A stretch of 64,000 nt of DNA from Numida meleagris (GCF_002078875.1 NC_034410.1:42458798-42522797); one strand, 5' to 3'. Positions 13,690 through 24,705 are shown, counted from the stretch's first letter. The notes: generated from the letters alone by a model not told the origin. Numbers and translations are program-made.

Positions 13690-13880
13690 TGTCATCACAT
13701 TGTGTCTGGCAATTAATGTCAGAGTTAATTAATATAGCTAATTCATACTCATTAAGGAGATAGATAAATATCCACTAGAAATGCAGCTGTTTTCAGCATC
13801 CTCTTTTATTAATATAACATAAATCAGCTGCTGATGTCTTGCAGTTGCTACTGATCTGGGATTATCTATAAAACGTTTAA
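13690..13880. promoter_or_regulatory. Candidate conserved non-coding element
   Basis: This is a non-repetitive block dense in homeodomain-type TAAT/ATTA cores (around 13725-13760 and 13808). It has two CAGCTG E-boxes at 13784-13789 and 13825-13830. There is no open frame or repeat match. The composition resembles vertebrate developmental enhancers, but no alignment was possible here, so this is inference only. Confidence 0.25.
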
Positions 13881-15599
13881 AACTTCTACCATTTAGCCCT
13901 TACCAGCCCTCTCTCCTTGCTGTTCAGCCACCCCTTACTTTAACAAATGCTGTCTCCAAATGCCAGCCATTAACAACTCCTGTTTTCTGTAATATTAACA
14001 ATCTCAGACAGCATAATTTGCACAGTGCTTAAGAGGGTTTTGTTTGTTCGTTTTATTGACATATAATAGAAATAGATGAATAAAATCTGGTCTTGACTGA
14101 ATAGAAGCTTCTTGCACAAAATACAGCACGAAATACAGTGCAGCCTGGATTGCCTCCAAATTGAATTACAGTGTATGAGAATCAGGGAGGCAAAACTGGG
14201 ATTTGATGGAGATTTACATCACAGAGCTATGGGCTGTTCTTTTCAGAATTTGGAAGAGTCGAATGAGAAAGTCAAACACCTGCACCAGTAGGAAATGGAC
14301 AGGCAGGGTTTGTTTAGGAGATTAGCTCTGTAGAAATGGTCAGGAACATTTTGCAAGCAAAGATGAAGGTAGTGAAGTGTAAAGAAGGACGACTAGTGGA
14401 TGGAAAACAAAGATCCATCCCACCCTGTCCTGTGAAGATACCAAAAGAAAATAAAAGCTCTTTTGTTTGTGAAAATGATCTTTTTCCCTCTACCTACTTG
14501 GCAAACAAAAATCCAACACTTCCTTGTGAACAAAAATGATCAAAATAAATCAATTAACTTAGAATCGATATGCCAGGTTTCAGCACAAAACGTACTCCTT
14601 CTTTTTTCTTCTCTTTTTTTTTAAAGATAAGAGCAATATTCTACTTGTTCATTAACACTCCACATTTATAGATAATAATGAACAGCTGGCATGTTGGCCA
14701 GCTGAAACACTTCCACAATGCTGTTGCAACTTAGGTTAAGAAAAAGACCTTCTTTTACTTTTCCTTGCCAAAGTGAGGAAAAATTACTCAGGACGTTGAA
14801 GCTGTTGTAGAATACTGTGACTAGGAGATTTCGAGTGGCACAACAGCAAAAAATTAATGCTTGAGTGAATCAGAATCCTACAGTGTGTTTTGCAAAAAAA
14901 TGCGCTTAGAAATCTCTAGAACTTAGCTGAGCTATGAAGAAGAGATCCTGTAATCTCTATTTGGTGTATTTGCATCAAAACAGAAATACCGTGCTACAGT
15001 GGTAAGGAGGTGTTTTCTCATTGGATCAGGAACAGTGCAATCATTTTTTTATTGGAAAACTGTTTTTAAAATCCCACTTCCTAGAGTTGTAAGCTACGGG
15101 GCAATTCGTTTTCAGGAAAAAGCAGTCCGAACCTTTGAGATTGGAAGAGCAAGGTTTTCTTTTCCTTTACTCTCTGAAGCGCAGAATCAGAAGATGACAA
15201 ATAGCATCGCTTATTTTAGTTTTCTTTCATTGGAGAAATATTAACAATGAACTAATCCAGTTGCTTGCTATTTTTGAACCTTATACTTGTAGGGATTTTT
15301 ACATTTAGGATTAAGAATAGCACGGTCTTTCCAGGGAAATCTTGAGCTTAATATAACCCTTTGCAACTCACAGAAAGCCTCTAATGTTCACTGTATGTTT
15401 CGTTTCTACTTCTGAAGGAAAAAATCCATTACAGATAAATGAGTCCAATCAAAAGTACTGTGCGTTAGTCTAAATCTGGCCAGAACGACTCCAATGGAAA
15501 AGAGAGGTAATTTAGAAGGAAAAAGCAAACAACATTCTTCTTTACCTGTGTTTACATGACAGATGGTGAGCAGAATCCTGGGTAATCTGTTAGTCCTCG
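13881..15599. other. Unique sequence, no gene seen
   Basis: AT-rich DNA without recognised repeats. A small perfect inverted repeat (8-bp arms CAGCTGGC/GCCAGCTG) lies at 14683-14704. Open frames are short and unconvincing. Confidence 0.45.
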
Positions 15600-15890
15600 T
15601 GAGTGAAATCAATTAAGTTTAGAAAAGCTATTTATTGCCAGAGAGATTAAAAAGTAATTAGCAATTATAAAGAAATCTGCAAGGGTACTAATTATAATGA
15701 AGCAGTGAGTTTAGTTTCTGGACAGGAGGGAGGTTCTAAATACTGGGGAAGTTTGTATCCAATCTATTGTTTATTAAGAAAATGGCAAAAATCTTTTTGC
15801 TGTCAGGCTGATGATCTCTGGCAAAGCCTCCTGGATTTTTATTGTGATGCTGACACAGTAACAGCTGCTCTAATGCCAGTTTATTAAAAC
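15600..15890. promoter_or_regulatory. Candidate conserved non-coding element
   Basis: A repeat-free block with many TAATTA/AATTA cores (about 15654-15700), then a more balanced segment ending in GCTGACACAG and CAGCTG near 15850-15870. It is enhancer-like by composition only. No coding potential is evident. Confidence 0.2.
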
Positions 15891-16147
15891 CCAACTACAG
15901 GATTAAGTACTTTGCTAAGAACATTTAGCAACAGATAGGAAAATAATTGAAGATCTCGCTACTGTTTTATCTCATATTTTTTCAGTGTTAATCAAAACTT
16001 TTCCTGCAGTTCTTTTTATTATTTTTAATCCATTATTTATACCATTACAGTCATGTTCCCCCATTTTCATTGGCCATAACGTATTTCTAAGAATTATTTT
16101 ATTTGATACTACGAGGACTACATCTGTCTCCCAGACAATGATTCAAA
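15891..16147. other. T-rich sequence before mariner copy
   Basis: T-rich non-coding DNA. No feature is recognised before the mariner terminal sequence begins near 16148. Confidence 0.4.
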
Positions 16148-16855
16148 ACTACTCCAAAAGTAATGAATGCCACCTATTCATTTCCCTGGAAACTACAACT
16201 GATACAAAGAGCACAATAACACTATTTGATAGAACAAATTCTCAGTTACAAAATACTACTTTTCAATTTAGTCACTTCCATTAGTTATGCATTTTTGCCA
16301 ACAGAAAAAAACAGTCTGCATGCCAAGCTGCTAAAAGTCTGCACCAATGGTGACCCACTGTTCCAAATCTGCTGTGATGGCATTGTTGCTAGGAAAATGT
16401 TGCTCATGCAGTCCATCTTTCATCGGCCCATGCATATGGAAGTTAGAAAGTGCCAAATCTGGGTGTGGTAGGAGAGTCCAGCTGTGATTGGCAATGTGCT
16501 CCATGGTCATCAGGCTGGTATAGGGCCTGGCGTTATTGTGTTGCAAGAAAGGTTGTCTTCTTCTCTGGTCTAACTCTGGAAGACTGAGCCTTCAGTTTAG
16601 TCATCGTCGCGATGTAGTGGTCAGAGTTGATGGTTTGTCTGGGTTCCAGGAAATCAAGAAGGATCATGCCTATCCTATCCCAAAAGACATTGCTCATCAC
16701 TTTACCTGCTGAAGGCTGTGTCTTGAACCTTTTCTTCAATGAGGAATTCACATGTTGTTACTCCATGGACTGCTTTTTAACTCCAACTCACAGTGATGAC
16801 ACTATGTCTCATCACCGGTAATGATGTGATCTGGGAAACTGTCACCTTCAGTTTT
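16148..16855 (-). mobile_element. Mariner (Galluhop-like) fragment, inactive
   Basis: A second copy of the same mariner family and orientation as 4512-5370, about 11 kb away. The terminal repeat begins near 16148 ('ctactccaaaagtaatg'). The transposase C-terminal half follows in broken minus frames (16751-16533 and 16546-16331) and continues past 16802. The first catalytic Asp survives (TGDET near 16810), the second is changed (HDN reads HNN) and the third is changed (APSD reads ALSN). Family similarity stops near 16855 and does not resume, so the N-terminal half and the other terminal repeat are missing. The two copies lost different parts of the active site, so they decayed independently. 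Confidence 0.87.
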
Positions 16856-19800
16856 TCTTATGGCTGAGAGCTTCTTTAAACTAGGTTTCCTTGTTGGCAC
16901 ACTGTAAGAAATGCTTTTCTCCATGCAAACTTCTCTCAGATGGCTGTGCTGAACAAAAAGATCCCTATTTTTTACTTTCAGAGACCAGTGAACATCCTCA
17001 GAAATGTGTTTCTTTAAGATATGGGTGAGGTACACATATCCTCAGCACCTCTCGTTTGGAACAGTGTCTTTAGTACCTAAGAAAACCATCCATATTTTGA
17101 ATCCTGATATGTAATATTTAGAGGACTGAACTGAAATAATTGTGACAAGCATTGAGATTTTTATATTCTACTATGCTTCTCATCAGAATATGTAAAAAGC
17201 TGTAGTCTTACTTAAAGAATGTTTTGAATCTTTCAGTAAGGCTTAAGGGTTTTTCTTCTCCTCTCTGGGAATTTTTAAAGATTTGGTAATTTTCTGTTTG
17301 TTTATTTTTGGATGTTTTTATTTTAAATAGATTGCTGCTTTTCCATCTGTAAGGCATGAGTTACTTAACAAAATGTTTAGGAAGCTGGTATTTTTCTGAA
17401 ACTTCTGGTATGCTCATGAAACCAGCACAAGAACAATTTTCCCCTATTGATAGCTACCTTCTTGAGATCCTGTCTTGATTAATAGCAGTCAAAACCAGAA
17501 CTGCAAGCACTTTCCTCAAGCCATTCAATATGAGCACCTGTCCTATGTGTGAATGAGTTTGTCATTTGTGTCTGATGATCTTTTGACTCTTCTGCCCTTC
17601 TCTTTTCTTCTTTCCAAATTCTGGAGTGATATGAGGTGATGGTGAGAGACAGAACAGGAGAGAAGAACCCTAGATATGAAGTGTAAGGTTTCTGAAGTTT
17701 GTAGGCTTAATGATAGTCTTCCAGAGACTTTCATTCTGAAAGCTGCTGGGTATTTGTGCACTCCACATTCGTCAGTGAAGTAGGTGAATGTTCAATTAGC
17801 CTGAAAACCAGACTACTTCAGTCAAATATTTCAATCATGGATTTGGGGAGCCATTGTTAAGCATAAGTCTGAACACAAAAGATGGCAGTAACAGAAGACT
17901 GCACTGATTGCCGTTATCACAGCACTACCGAGCCCCCCATCAAAAACACTCCTCTGAATGTAAAATGAGAAACCTTATTTTGCAAACTTTCTAAAATGGC
18001 TGAGGCCAACGCTGTAATCTTGAAAGACTGAAGGTCTAACATTTTTCTTACTCTTCCCAGTATTTTTATTGCTAATTTTATCCTATCTTTGTGAGGTCTT
18101 TCCTGTTCTCATATTACCTATTCTTTTTAGCACATGAATAATTTTATGACTTTGTAAAAACCTAGAGATGAATTAAATTTGAGATGAAAGGAGAAGAGAT
18201 TAATAGTGAACAGGAAGAAGCTTTCTGCCTTTAAAAAAATGTGACTCTAATACTACACATTCTCTGCCAGTTCTTCTCTGAGAAATATTTATGATCACAG
18301 ATGTTTATAAGCCAACATATTATTGTAAAAAAAAGTTCTGTGTTTAAGGGATAGTTCTATACGTATTGGGAACAAAGCCATTACAATTCATTTCCAAGTT
18401 TTACTTTTAGAACAGTGCCACAATATTTTAGTATAATTTATTAAAACTTAATAGGCTGTTAGCTCTCAAGTTGTAAATGAAGCATGTAGGAGGAGAGGGA
18501 TTACTACTGTACAGCTCCTGCAGCAGGGAATAATTACAGTCCTTCTAGGATAAGAAGGGGGTGGAAAAATACTGTGTAATAAGTTCTGTATACATTTTCC
18601 TCCCAGTGACATACTGATTCAGCTTTAAAACTGCATATTTATAAGCTTCTGGTGAATATGTGTAACCTACCATGATACTTGTCTGCAGAGAATGAATGGT
18701 GGCAGCTGTGTAGGGCACCCAGACCTGTTTGGCTCATCTGTGACACCTCATGGTCAGCGCTGAGAGCTGGCAATAGCATCACTTCTGCATTGCCAAGAGA
18801 ACAGCTCTTGGGGGCGCATTTTTGATAGGACACTGAAAAATTCAGTAATAATTTAGTACGCTGGCTCAGGTTCTATGATTTTGTTTTATTTTTTTAAATA
18901 TGACATCTACTATTCTTAGCTGAAAATGGGAAGCTTTTCATCCATGTGCTGCATTTAAAGATTGTGTCTGTCACAGATAGCTTGAAGTCACATTGGCCAA
19001 TGATACAAGAGAAAAAGAAGACCTGAAGAAATGAATCCGTGTATCAGAAGGATGTTCTAGCTTGGTAGCAGGCTTGGGAGCAGTAACCAGACTTCCCCTG
19101 GCTCCTCTGTGAATGTTTTATCCACACTGGGTCAGTGTTGTTTGTGCAACTCATCCAGACCCTTTGAAGCTGATGGAGATCCATCAGGCTTCAGGACTCA
19201 TGAGTGATGAGTACTTCATGGACAAAAGTATTTTTCTATTGAGTTCATGTTCACAGCCTCATTCATTCTACCTTGTCCCTTACCCTCATTTCATAAAGAG
19301 AAATTTTACTTTGTACATGAAAATGTTCCATATATGTTCCCTATGCACCAAAAATTGCCATTTACTTTGGTTCAGAATTCCCTTTTTATTTTTCATTAGT
19401 TACAAGAATGAATAATGTCTTGTGCTTTTATAAATCCCATGATGATTTTGAAAATCTCTTATAACCATAGTTATAACATCAAAATGAATTTTATTCCAAT
19501 GAGGAAGAAATTCCAAGTCTTTTCATTTGTTCAGTATAATTACTTCTGAATTCTAGTGCCTCAAAGGAGCCATGCTTGCTGGCTTTTGACCAGAGACAAG
19601 ACATAACCTTTCCTTAAATTAGAAATCTCTAAAGAGGTTGAACCTTAGTCTCTTCAGAAAATGTATTTTAACCCCTGTTTAAAACAAACTACTAAATCTC
19701 AGACAGTAGATCAGTAAAACAAAGAGAGAAGTGATTTGTCTGAAATATGGCTTTCATATATGATCAATGTGAACCCTAAGTTCATGTCTCCTCAGCGGTC

Positions 19801-20019
19801 GAGATATCCTACTGAATTACTCTAAGCAACTGTAGAAGAAAAAGCTTTCACAGAACAAAATTATCTAAAAAGTTATTAGAGTTGATGGATGTTCTACCAA
19901 ACTATTCCCCTCTGTGTGGAGCATAGGAGTGCTTTTAACTTCAGACTGTTACCTCAACCCACTTCTCTTTTAATCCGGATTGGAGTTTCATGTCTACCAA
20001 GAAGAGCCTTGTTCTTCAG
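16856..20019. other. Unique AT-rich sequence, no gene seen
   Basis: No repeat or gene is recognised. The sequence directly after the mariner break, to about 17040, has an open minus frame continuous with the transposase frame but no mariner similarity. It is probably flanking DNA. Confidence 0.45.
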
Positions 20020-20128
20020 CAGTTACTCCATTTCTAACACTGGCTCTGCATCAAATTCATCAGAAGAGGATATAAAGCTGTCATCCAGCTCTGGTAATAT
20101 TCAAGCTACTACCAAGTACAGTGCTAAG
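20020..20128 (+). CDS. Candidate internal coding exon, unknown gene
   Basis: This is a 109-bp segment between an acceptor-like 'ttgttcttcag' and a donor-like AAG|gtacgc. One frame is fully open for 36 codons after a single leading base. It encodes a Ser/Asn-rich peptide with an acidic SSEED patch and a closing TTKYSAK. Unlike most frames here it is hydrophilic, balanced in codon use and not T-rich. I do not recognise the protein. It lies 2.4 kb upstream of the CpG island on the same strand as the island's donors. If real, it would belong to a longer transcript that starts further left. It could also be chance, as no second exon with a matching phase was found. Confidence 0.25.
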
Positions 20129-20799
20129 GTACGCTAACTGCATAAAAACTGGGAAAATAACTTTTAAAGGGTTTATGGGGATGTTATGCTTGATTGCACA
20201 GATTGCTAAAAATCATTACATATTGCAAAGCTGAACTGCACATGTACAGCCTTTCTACAACCCCTCCTAGCTGGGCACTTCATGTAGATGGAGACATTTA
20301 TTTTACATATACACACCCTTTGTTGCCAGGCACTGGAGCAGAGATTCTGTCTTATCCTCTATAACTACAAATGCTGTTGACCATGTTACTAAGTTTATAT
20401 GCTGGCAGGTGATTTGCTTTGTGTGCACATTTTAAACTGAATATCCGCAGACTGGCAGACAAAACATAACTAAGTGCAGATGCTTGTGGAGTGTGACATG
20501 GATGCAGCCATTCACATTGTTACTGGTATGAGGCAATTCAAATGTTGGGCAAAAGAAGAAAAATGAATGGAAAGCCATAAAAACAGCGCAGTGGTTGGTG
20601 CTTTTCCACTGAACAGTCTCATCAAATATCTCGTATTTTCAGTGTAGGTAGTGTTTTACCAGCAGCAACTCCTTCTTTAATGAGAGGAAAGGCTGAGAAG
20701 TTTGCAAAGCCCCTGGAGTGAAGTGCAGAGGGAGTAGGCCAGCAGGTCCTGCTCATCTCTGTGGCCTTCAGGCAGGTCTGAAGCTGCATGCACCACCTT
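20129..20799. other. Unique sequence, no gene seen
   Basis: No clear repeat. The part from about 20640 to 20799 is G-rich and may be a diverged leading piece of the CR1 that follows, but the match is too weak to call. Confidence 0.4.
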
Positions 20800-20966
20800 G
20801 CAGCCCCCTCCCTGGAGGCATTCAAGGCCAGGCTGGACGTAGCTCTGGGCAGCCTGGTGTAGTGGTTGGAAACCCTGCACTCAGCAGGGGGTTTGAAACT
20901 TGATGATCTTTGAGGTTCTTTTCAACCCAGGACATTATATGATTCTATGATTCTATGATTCTATGA
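20800..20966 (+). mobile_element. CR1 LINE 3' end, short
   Basis: The final ~165 bp of a CR1: 'ccctggaggcattcaaggcc', 'ctctgggcagcctggt', then three GATTCTAT-type tail units (20941-20966). Its end touches a second CR1 that starts inside the reverse transcriptase gene, giving a head-to-tail pair in one orientation. Confidence 0.92.
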
Positions 20967-22030
20967 ACTTGGAGAAGGTAGATCTGCCTGGTGTAAATGA
21001 AGATCAGGTTTGAGACCATCTAAAGAATGTGAAGTTGCACGAGTCCATGGGATCTGATGAGATCCATCCCCAAGTTCTGAGGGAACTGGCGGATGAAGTT
21101 GCCAAGCCGCTATCCATCATATTTGAAAGGTCATGGCAGTCTGGTAAAGTTCCCACCGATTGGAAAAGAGGAAACATAACCCCCATTTTCAAGAAGGGAA
21201 AAAAAGAAAGGTCCAGGGAACTACAGGCCAGTCAGTCTCACCTCTGTGTTTTGCAAGGTCATGGAGCAGATCCTCCTGAAGGCAGACTAAGGCACATGGA
21301 AAATAAAGACGAGGTGATTGGTTGTAACCAACACGGCTGCACCAAGGGCAAGTCATGCCTGACAAGCTTGGAGGCCTTTCATGATGGAGTTCCAGTGTCA
21401 GTGGATAAAGGAAGAGCAACTGACATCATCTACCTGGACTTGTGCGAAGCATTTGACACTGTCCCTCACGACATCCTCGTTGCCAAATTGGAGAAAAATG
21501 GACTTGATGGATGGACCACTCTCTGGATAAGGAAATGGCTGGATGGTCGCACTCAGAGTTGTGGTCAGTGGCTCAATGTCCAAGGGGAGACTGGTGATGC
21601 ATGGTGTTCCTTAGGGATTGATGTTGGGACTGGTGTTATTTAACATCTTTGTAGGTGACATGGGCAGTGGGATCAAGTGCACCCTCAGCAAGTTTGAAGA
21701 TGACACCAAGCTGATTGATGCAGTTTACACGCTAGAGGGAAGGGATGCCATCCAGAGGGACCTGGACACACTTGAGAGGTGGACCCATGCCAACCTCATC
21801 ACTTAAAGGTGATGCAAGGTCCTGCACCTGGTTAGGGGCAATCCCAAGCACAGATACAGGTTGGACGGTGAATGGCTTGAGAGCAGCCCTGAGGAGAAGG
21901 ATTTGGGAGTGTCGGTTAATGAAAGATTCAACATGAGCCGGCAACGTACACTTGCAGTCCAGAAGGGCAACCGTATCCTGTGATCCTTGTGGGTCCCTTC
22001 CAACTCGGGGTATTCTATGAATGATTCTAT
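20967..22030 (+). mobile_element. CR1 LINE, ORF2 body with deleted 3' part
   Basis: This is a long CR1 piece that starts within the reverse transcriptase coding region and runs to 'ccgtatcctg' near 21980. It then jumps directly to the element's last ~50 bp ('gggtcccttccaactc' and an ATTCTATGA tail at 22011-22030). The part in between, several hundred bases in related copies, is missing, so the internal end of ORF2 and most of the 3' region are deleted. The tail ends within about 10-20 bp of GC-rich promoter sequence. Confidence 0.92.
21029..21806 (+). pseudogene. CR1 ORF2 reverse transcriptase remnant
   Basis: This is the RT domain of the CR1 ORF2 protein, which in an intact element copies CR1 RNA into DNA at a nicked target. 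The frame at 21029-21643 (204 codons) keeps the finger motif with RELADE and PLSIIFERSW, then the GNITPIFKKGKK block. After a frame-disrupted stretch (about 21210-21300) come TKGKSCLTSLEAF and palm motif A, YLDLCEAFDTV. A further frame shift near 21600 moves the rest to 21618-21806. That part holds LFNIFVGDM and the catalytic motif C as FEDD instead of the usual FADD. The endonuclease half and C-terminus are absent. It is non-functional. Confidence 0.9.
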
Positions 22031-22419
22031 TTCCACGCTGCTTCTGCGGCTCTCTCAGCCTTTTCAAACTGCCTCCCTAAACCCCGGACCTCCCCTTTCC
22101 GTGCTCCAGTGGGGCCGTGCCGAAGCCCTGCCTCCCACCTCCCTCCGCCGCAGCCCCTCGCTGACAGACACACGCCCGCTGCCGCAGCCGGGCCCCTCCC
22201 GGCCAGCTGCCCGCCGCTCCTCCCGCCGCCCCCCGCTTTGTGCGCGGCCCGCGGGAGCTCCGCCTGCGGCGGCGGCGGGGCCGGGCGGCGGCAGAGCGCG
22301 GCGCTGTGTGCCCGCCGCTCCGCTCCGCTCCGTGCCCGCGGCGGAGGCCAGCAGCCGGCGGCTCCGCGCTGGAGCAGCAGGGGAAGGGGCTCCGTTCCCT
22401 CGGCTCTCCTTTTCTCCGG

Positions 22420-22488
22420 ATGAAATGCTGTCTGAAGTGGCAGCCGCCCGGCGGGTCTCCCTGCTGGCTTAAAGACGCTGCATTTTAG
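22420..22488 (+). other. Upstream ORF in candidate 5' UTR
   Basis: A 22-codon ORF begins at ATG 22420 with peptide start MKCCLKWQPPGG. It ends at TAG 22486-22488, directly followed by the ATG at 22489 in the same frame. If the downstream ATG is a real start, this uORF would be a termination-reinitiation barrier of the kind that lowers translation of the main frame. Alternatively neither is translated and this is non-coding first-exon sequence. Confidence 0.3.
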
Positions 22489-22535
22489 ATGTCCTTCTGC
22501 ATCCCTCTGGCGTACGTGAATAAGCGGTTTCAGAG
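22489..22535 (+). CDS. Candidate first coding exon, unknown gene
   Basis: The ATG at 22489-22491 opens a frame reading MSFCIPLAYVNKRFQ. It ends with two bases of the next codon before a donor-like CAGAG|gtaggc (phase 2). Without splicing the frame would stop two codons later at TAG 22537. The position at the downstream edge of a CpG island is where first coding exons often lie. I do not recognise the peptide, and no downstream exon with the required phase was found in this window, so the intron would be very long. Confidence is low because the exon is only 47 bp. Confidence 0.3.
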
Positions 22536-22560
22536 GTAGGCGCGCACCGGGAATCGCCAG

Positions 22561-24617
22561 CGGTGGTTTCCACTCCTCCTGGAGTGACGGGGAGAGGTGA
22601 CATTCGTATCGATCGGTGCAGGAAAAGCCGCGCATCGCTGTTACGAGGCAGGGTATGTTAAGGCAGGAGCGGCAAGGCGCTTGCCGGGCGCGGTGAGCGT
22701 GTGTGCCGGGATACATATGGGCGATACGGAGCCAAAGGCACAGACTGCTCCACGGCTTGAGGAGCGGAGCCCGTGCCGTGCACACTGTGTTTAAAGAAGG
22801 CTGCATGCAGGACGGCATCCTTCCTTACACAGCTCGGGAGCACGGCCGTAGGAGAGGCTGCGTGTGGTGCTGTGCTAGGCAGCACCTTCTAAGCCGGCAG
22901 TTTGCGAGCGAGAGCTTTCGTCTGTTTCATTCGAATAGTAGGAGGGGCCCACGGACTGGTTCAGGATAATATGTTAAAGCTTGCATGGAGTGGAAGGGTC
23001 GGAGGAGAGGTAGAACGGCGGTGCGTTAGGAATTAAGGACTGAATTGACTTCTACAGGAAAAAATGGGAAGGGGATTGAACTGTGCTGTGAATAAATGGC
23101 CGTGCTTGTGCAGCTCAACTGCGAGGCAGATGATCTTAGAGAAAATCCCCCGTTTGTAACTACAGAAAGCTTCCGGCTCTATGGCGGGAGTTCTTTCTGT
23201 GGAAATAGCCGCTAATCAGAGCAAATAGGATCAGTCCCCCTTTATCCTACTGGTAATTTAATGTTCAAAAATGCTCCTTCTGCTGCTTCAGGCGCTAAAT
23301 CAGTAATGGGAATGTGCTGCTGCTGTGTGATTCTGTCATGTCACAGCCAGCTTCTTTTGAGGGAGGACACGGGGAAGAGTGAACCTGAGGAATGCAGTTC
23401 AAAAAGCAAAGCAAAAAAAATAATGCTGTAATGTTTTCCTAGTGTTTTGCAGCAGTACTTCTGGAAAGCAGATGCAATTGTTCAAAGCTTTATAAAGTTC
23501 CGACCCTTACGTTTGTAAAGTGATAGAACCAGATCAGCTGCAGGAACAGATAGCAATATGGTAACAGCAATACCACCTCGATCTGAAAACAATATAAAAC
23601 TTTACTTAAATGCTGTGTTAACCAGAACTAAATCCGCACATGCAAGCTATTAGGTGTTGCCTACTTTGCCATAGTCTCAGTGTGACTTATCTACTTTCTG
23701 GTTTACTGTAGGTCCTAATGAAGTAACCTCTGCAGATGCGATGAAATAATTATGACAACTTTATGCTACCTATTCTGATTGTGGTGGATCACGCTAATGA
23801 GCTGTGTGACCACCAACTATTCTTTTTAAATATATTCTTTATTTCTGAGGAATTGAAAACAGCAAAACAGAAGAAATACCTTTAATCCTATTAAGGCTAA
23901 AGGGATTTCCTCTACCCTTGTAAACTGATGTTCACTTAATGAATGCCAGATACGGAGTAGATTGGACTTTAATCTTTCACTGGAGAGATGAAAGAAAAAA
24001 GAAGGCAACTGTAAGTGTTACAATGGGAGAGATGCCATTATACAGCTGTATGTAGGATCTGCAGGTAGAACAGCATACTGCAGAATAAGATACAACTCAT
24101 GCTTATTAGTGACAAAGCCTTTTCTTATTGCTAATAAGACTGACATGCCAATATTATGCTAAAATAGCTGCAATAATGTGCATATATTAAAGATGTTTTA
24201 TGTATTGACACAGCATGCCTCAAGAAGTTTGAAAACACTGGGCAATCTTTCCTCTGCTGGCAACAGGAGGTAATATTGCTAAGTGCCTGTGCTGTAGCGT
24301 CTGCTCTGGTGCTGCCTTCCCTCGGAGGTTGTGCCAGGGCTGAATTTTGCCTTAGCAGATAAGCTGAATCAGCAGGCAACACATTGCCTTGCAGTCTGCA
24401 GCTGCCCATGGTAAGAGTTGGGCTAAGCCAAGTCCCTTGGTGGCATGCAACAGGCTGCAACTGCATCAGCAAAACCTAACAAACTTATTCTCCAAACCAT
24501 CTCACTGCAGGCAAACAAGTTCTTCTGTGAGGATTAACCTAGAGTAGGGCTTTTCACCATGCTATAAAATGAATTTGTCGTTTGCCAGGTAAATAGAGGC
24601 AACTAATGTATACAGAA
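22561..24617. other. Downstream flank of CpG island, likely first intron
   Basis: CpG density fades gradually to about 23000, with several donor-like sites noted under the island. After that the sequence is AT-rich and repeat-free. No exon is recognised. Confidence 0.4.
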
Positions 24618-24705
24618 ATTCTATTCTATTCTATTCTATTCTATTCTATTCTATTCTATTCTATTCTATTCTATTCTATTCTATTCTATTCTATTCTATT
24701 CTATT
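24618..24705 (+). repeat. (TTCTA)n pentanucleotide microsatellite
   Basis: About 17-18 perfect ATTCT/TTCTA units run without interruption. The lack of interruptions suggests a young, length-variable array. Confidence 0.97.

Larger units (their letters stand above)
22040..22560 (+). promoter_or_regulatory. CpG-island promoter
   Basis: There is an abrupt change from AT-rich DNA to very GC-rich, CpG-dense sequence, with repeated CCGCCG, GCGGCGGCGG and CCGCTCCGCTCCGCT runs (densest about 22130-22370). No TATA box is seen. Such islands mark the promoters of most vertebrate housekeeping and developmental genes. Candidate plus-strand splice donors follow at 22535|22536 (gtaggc), 22652|22653 (gtatgt) and 22692|22693 (gtgagc), which favours transcription to the right. 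Bidirectional activity cannot be excluded. CR1 DNA abuts the left edge. Long open frames on both strands inside the island are a side effect of high G+C. Confidence 0.85.

Noticed and set aside
22027..22818. 263-codon minus-strand ORF across the CpG island
   Set aside because: Stop codons are AT-rich, so GC-rich islands have long frames on all strands. The predicted peptide is Ala/Pro/Arg/Gly low complexity, overlaps plus-strand frames and the CR1 tail, and has no domain.
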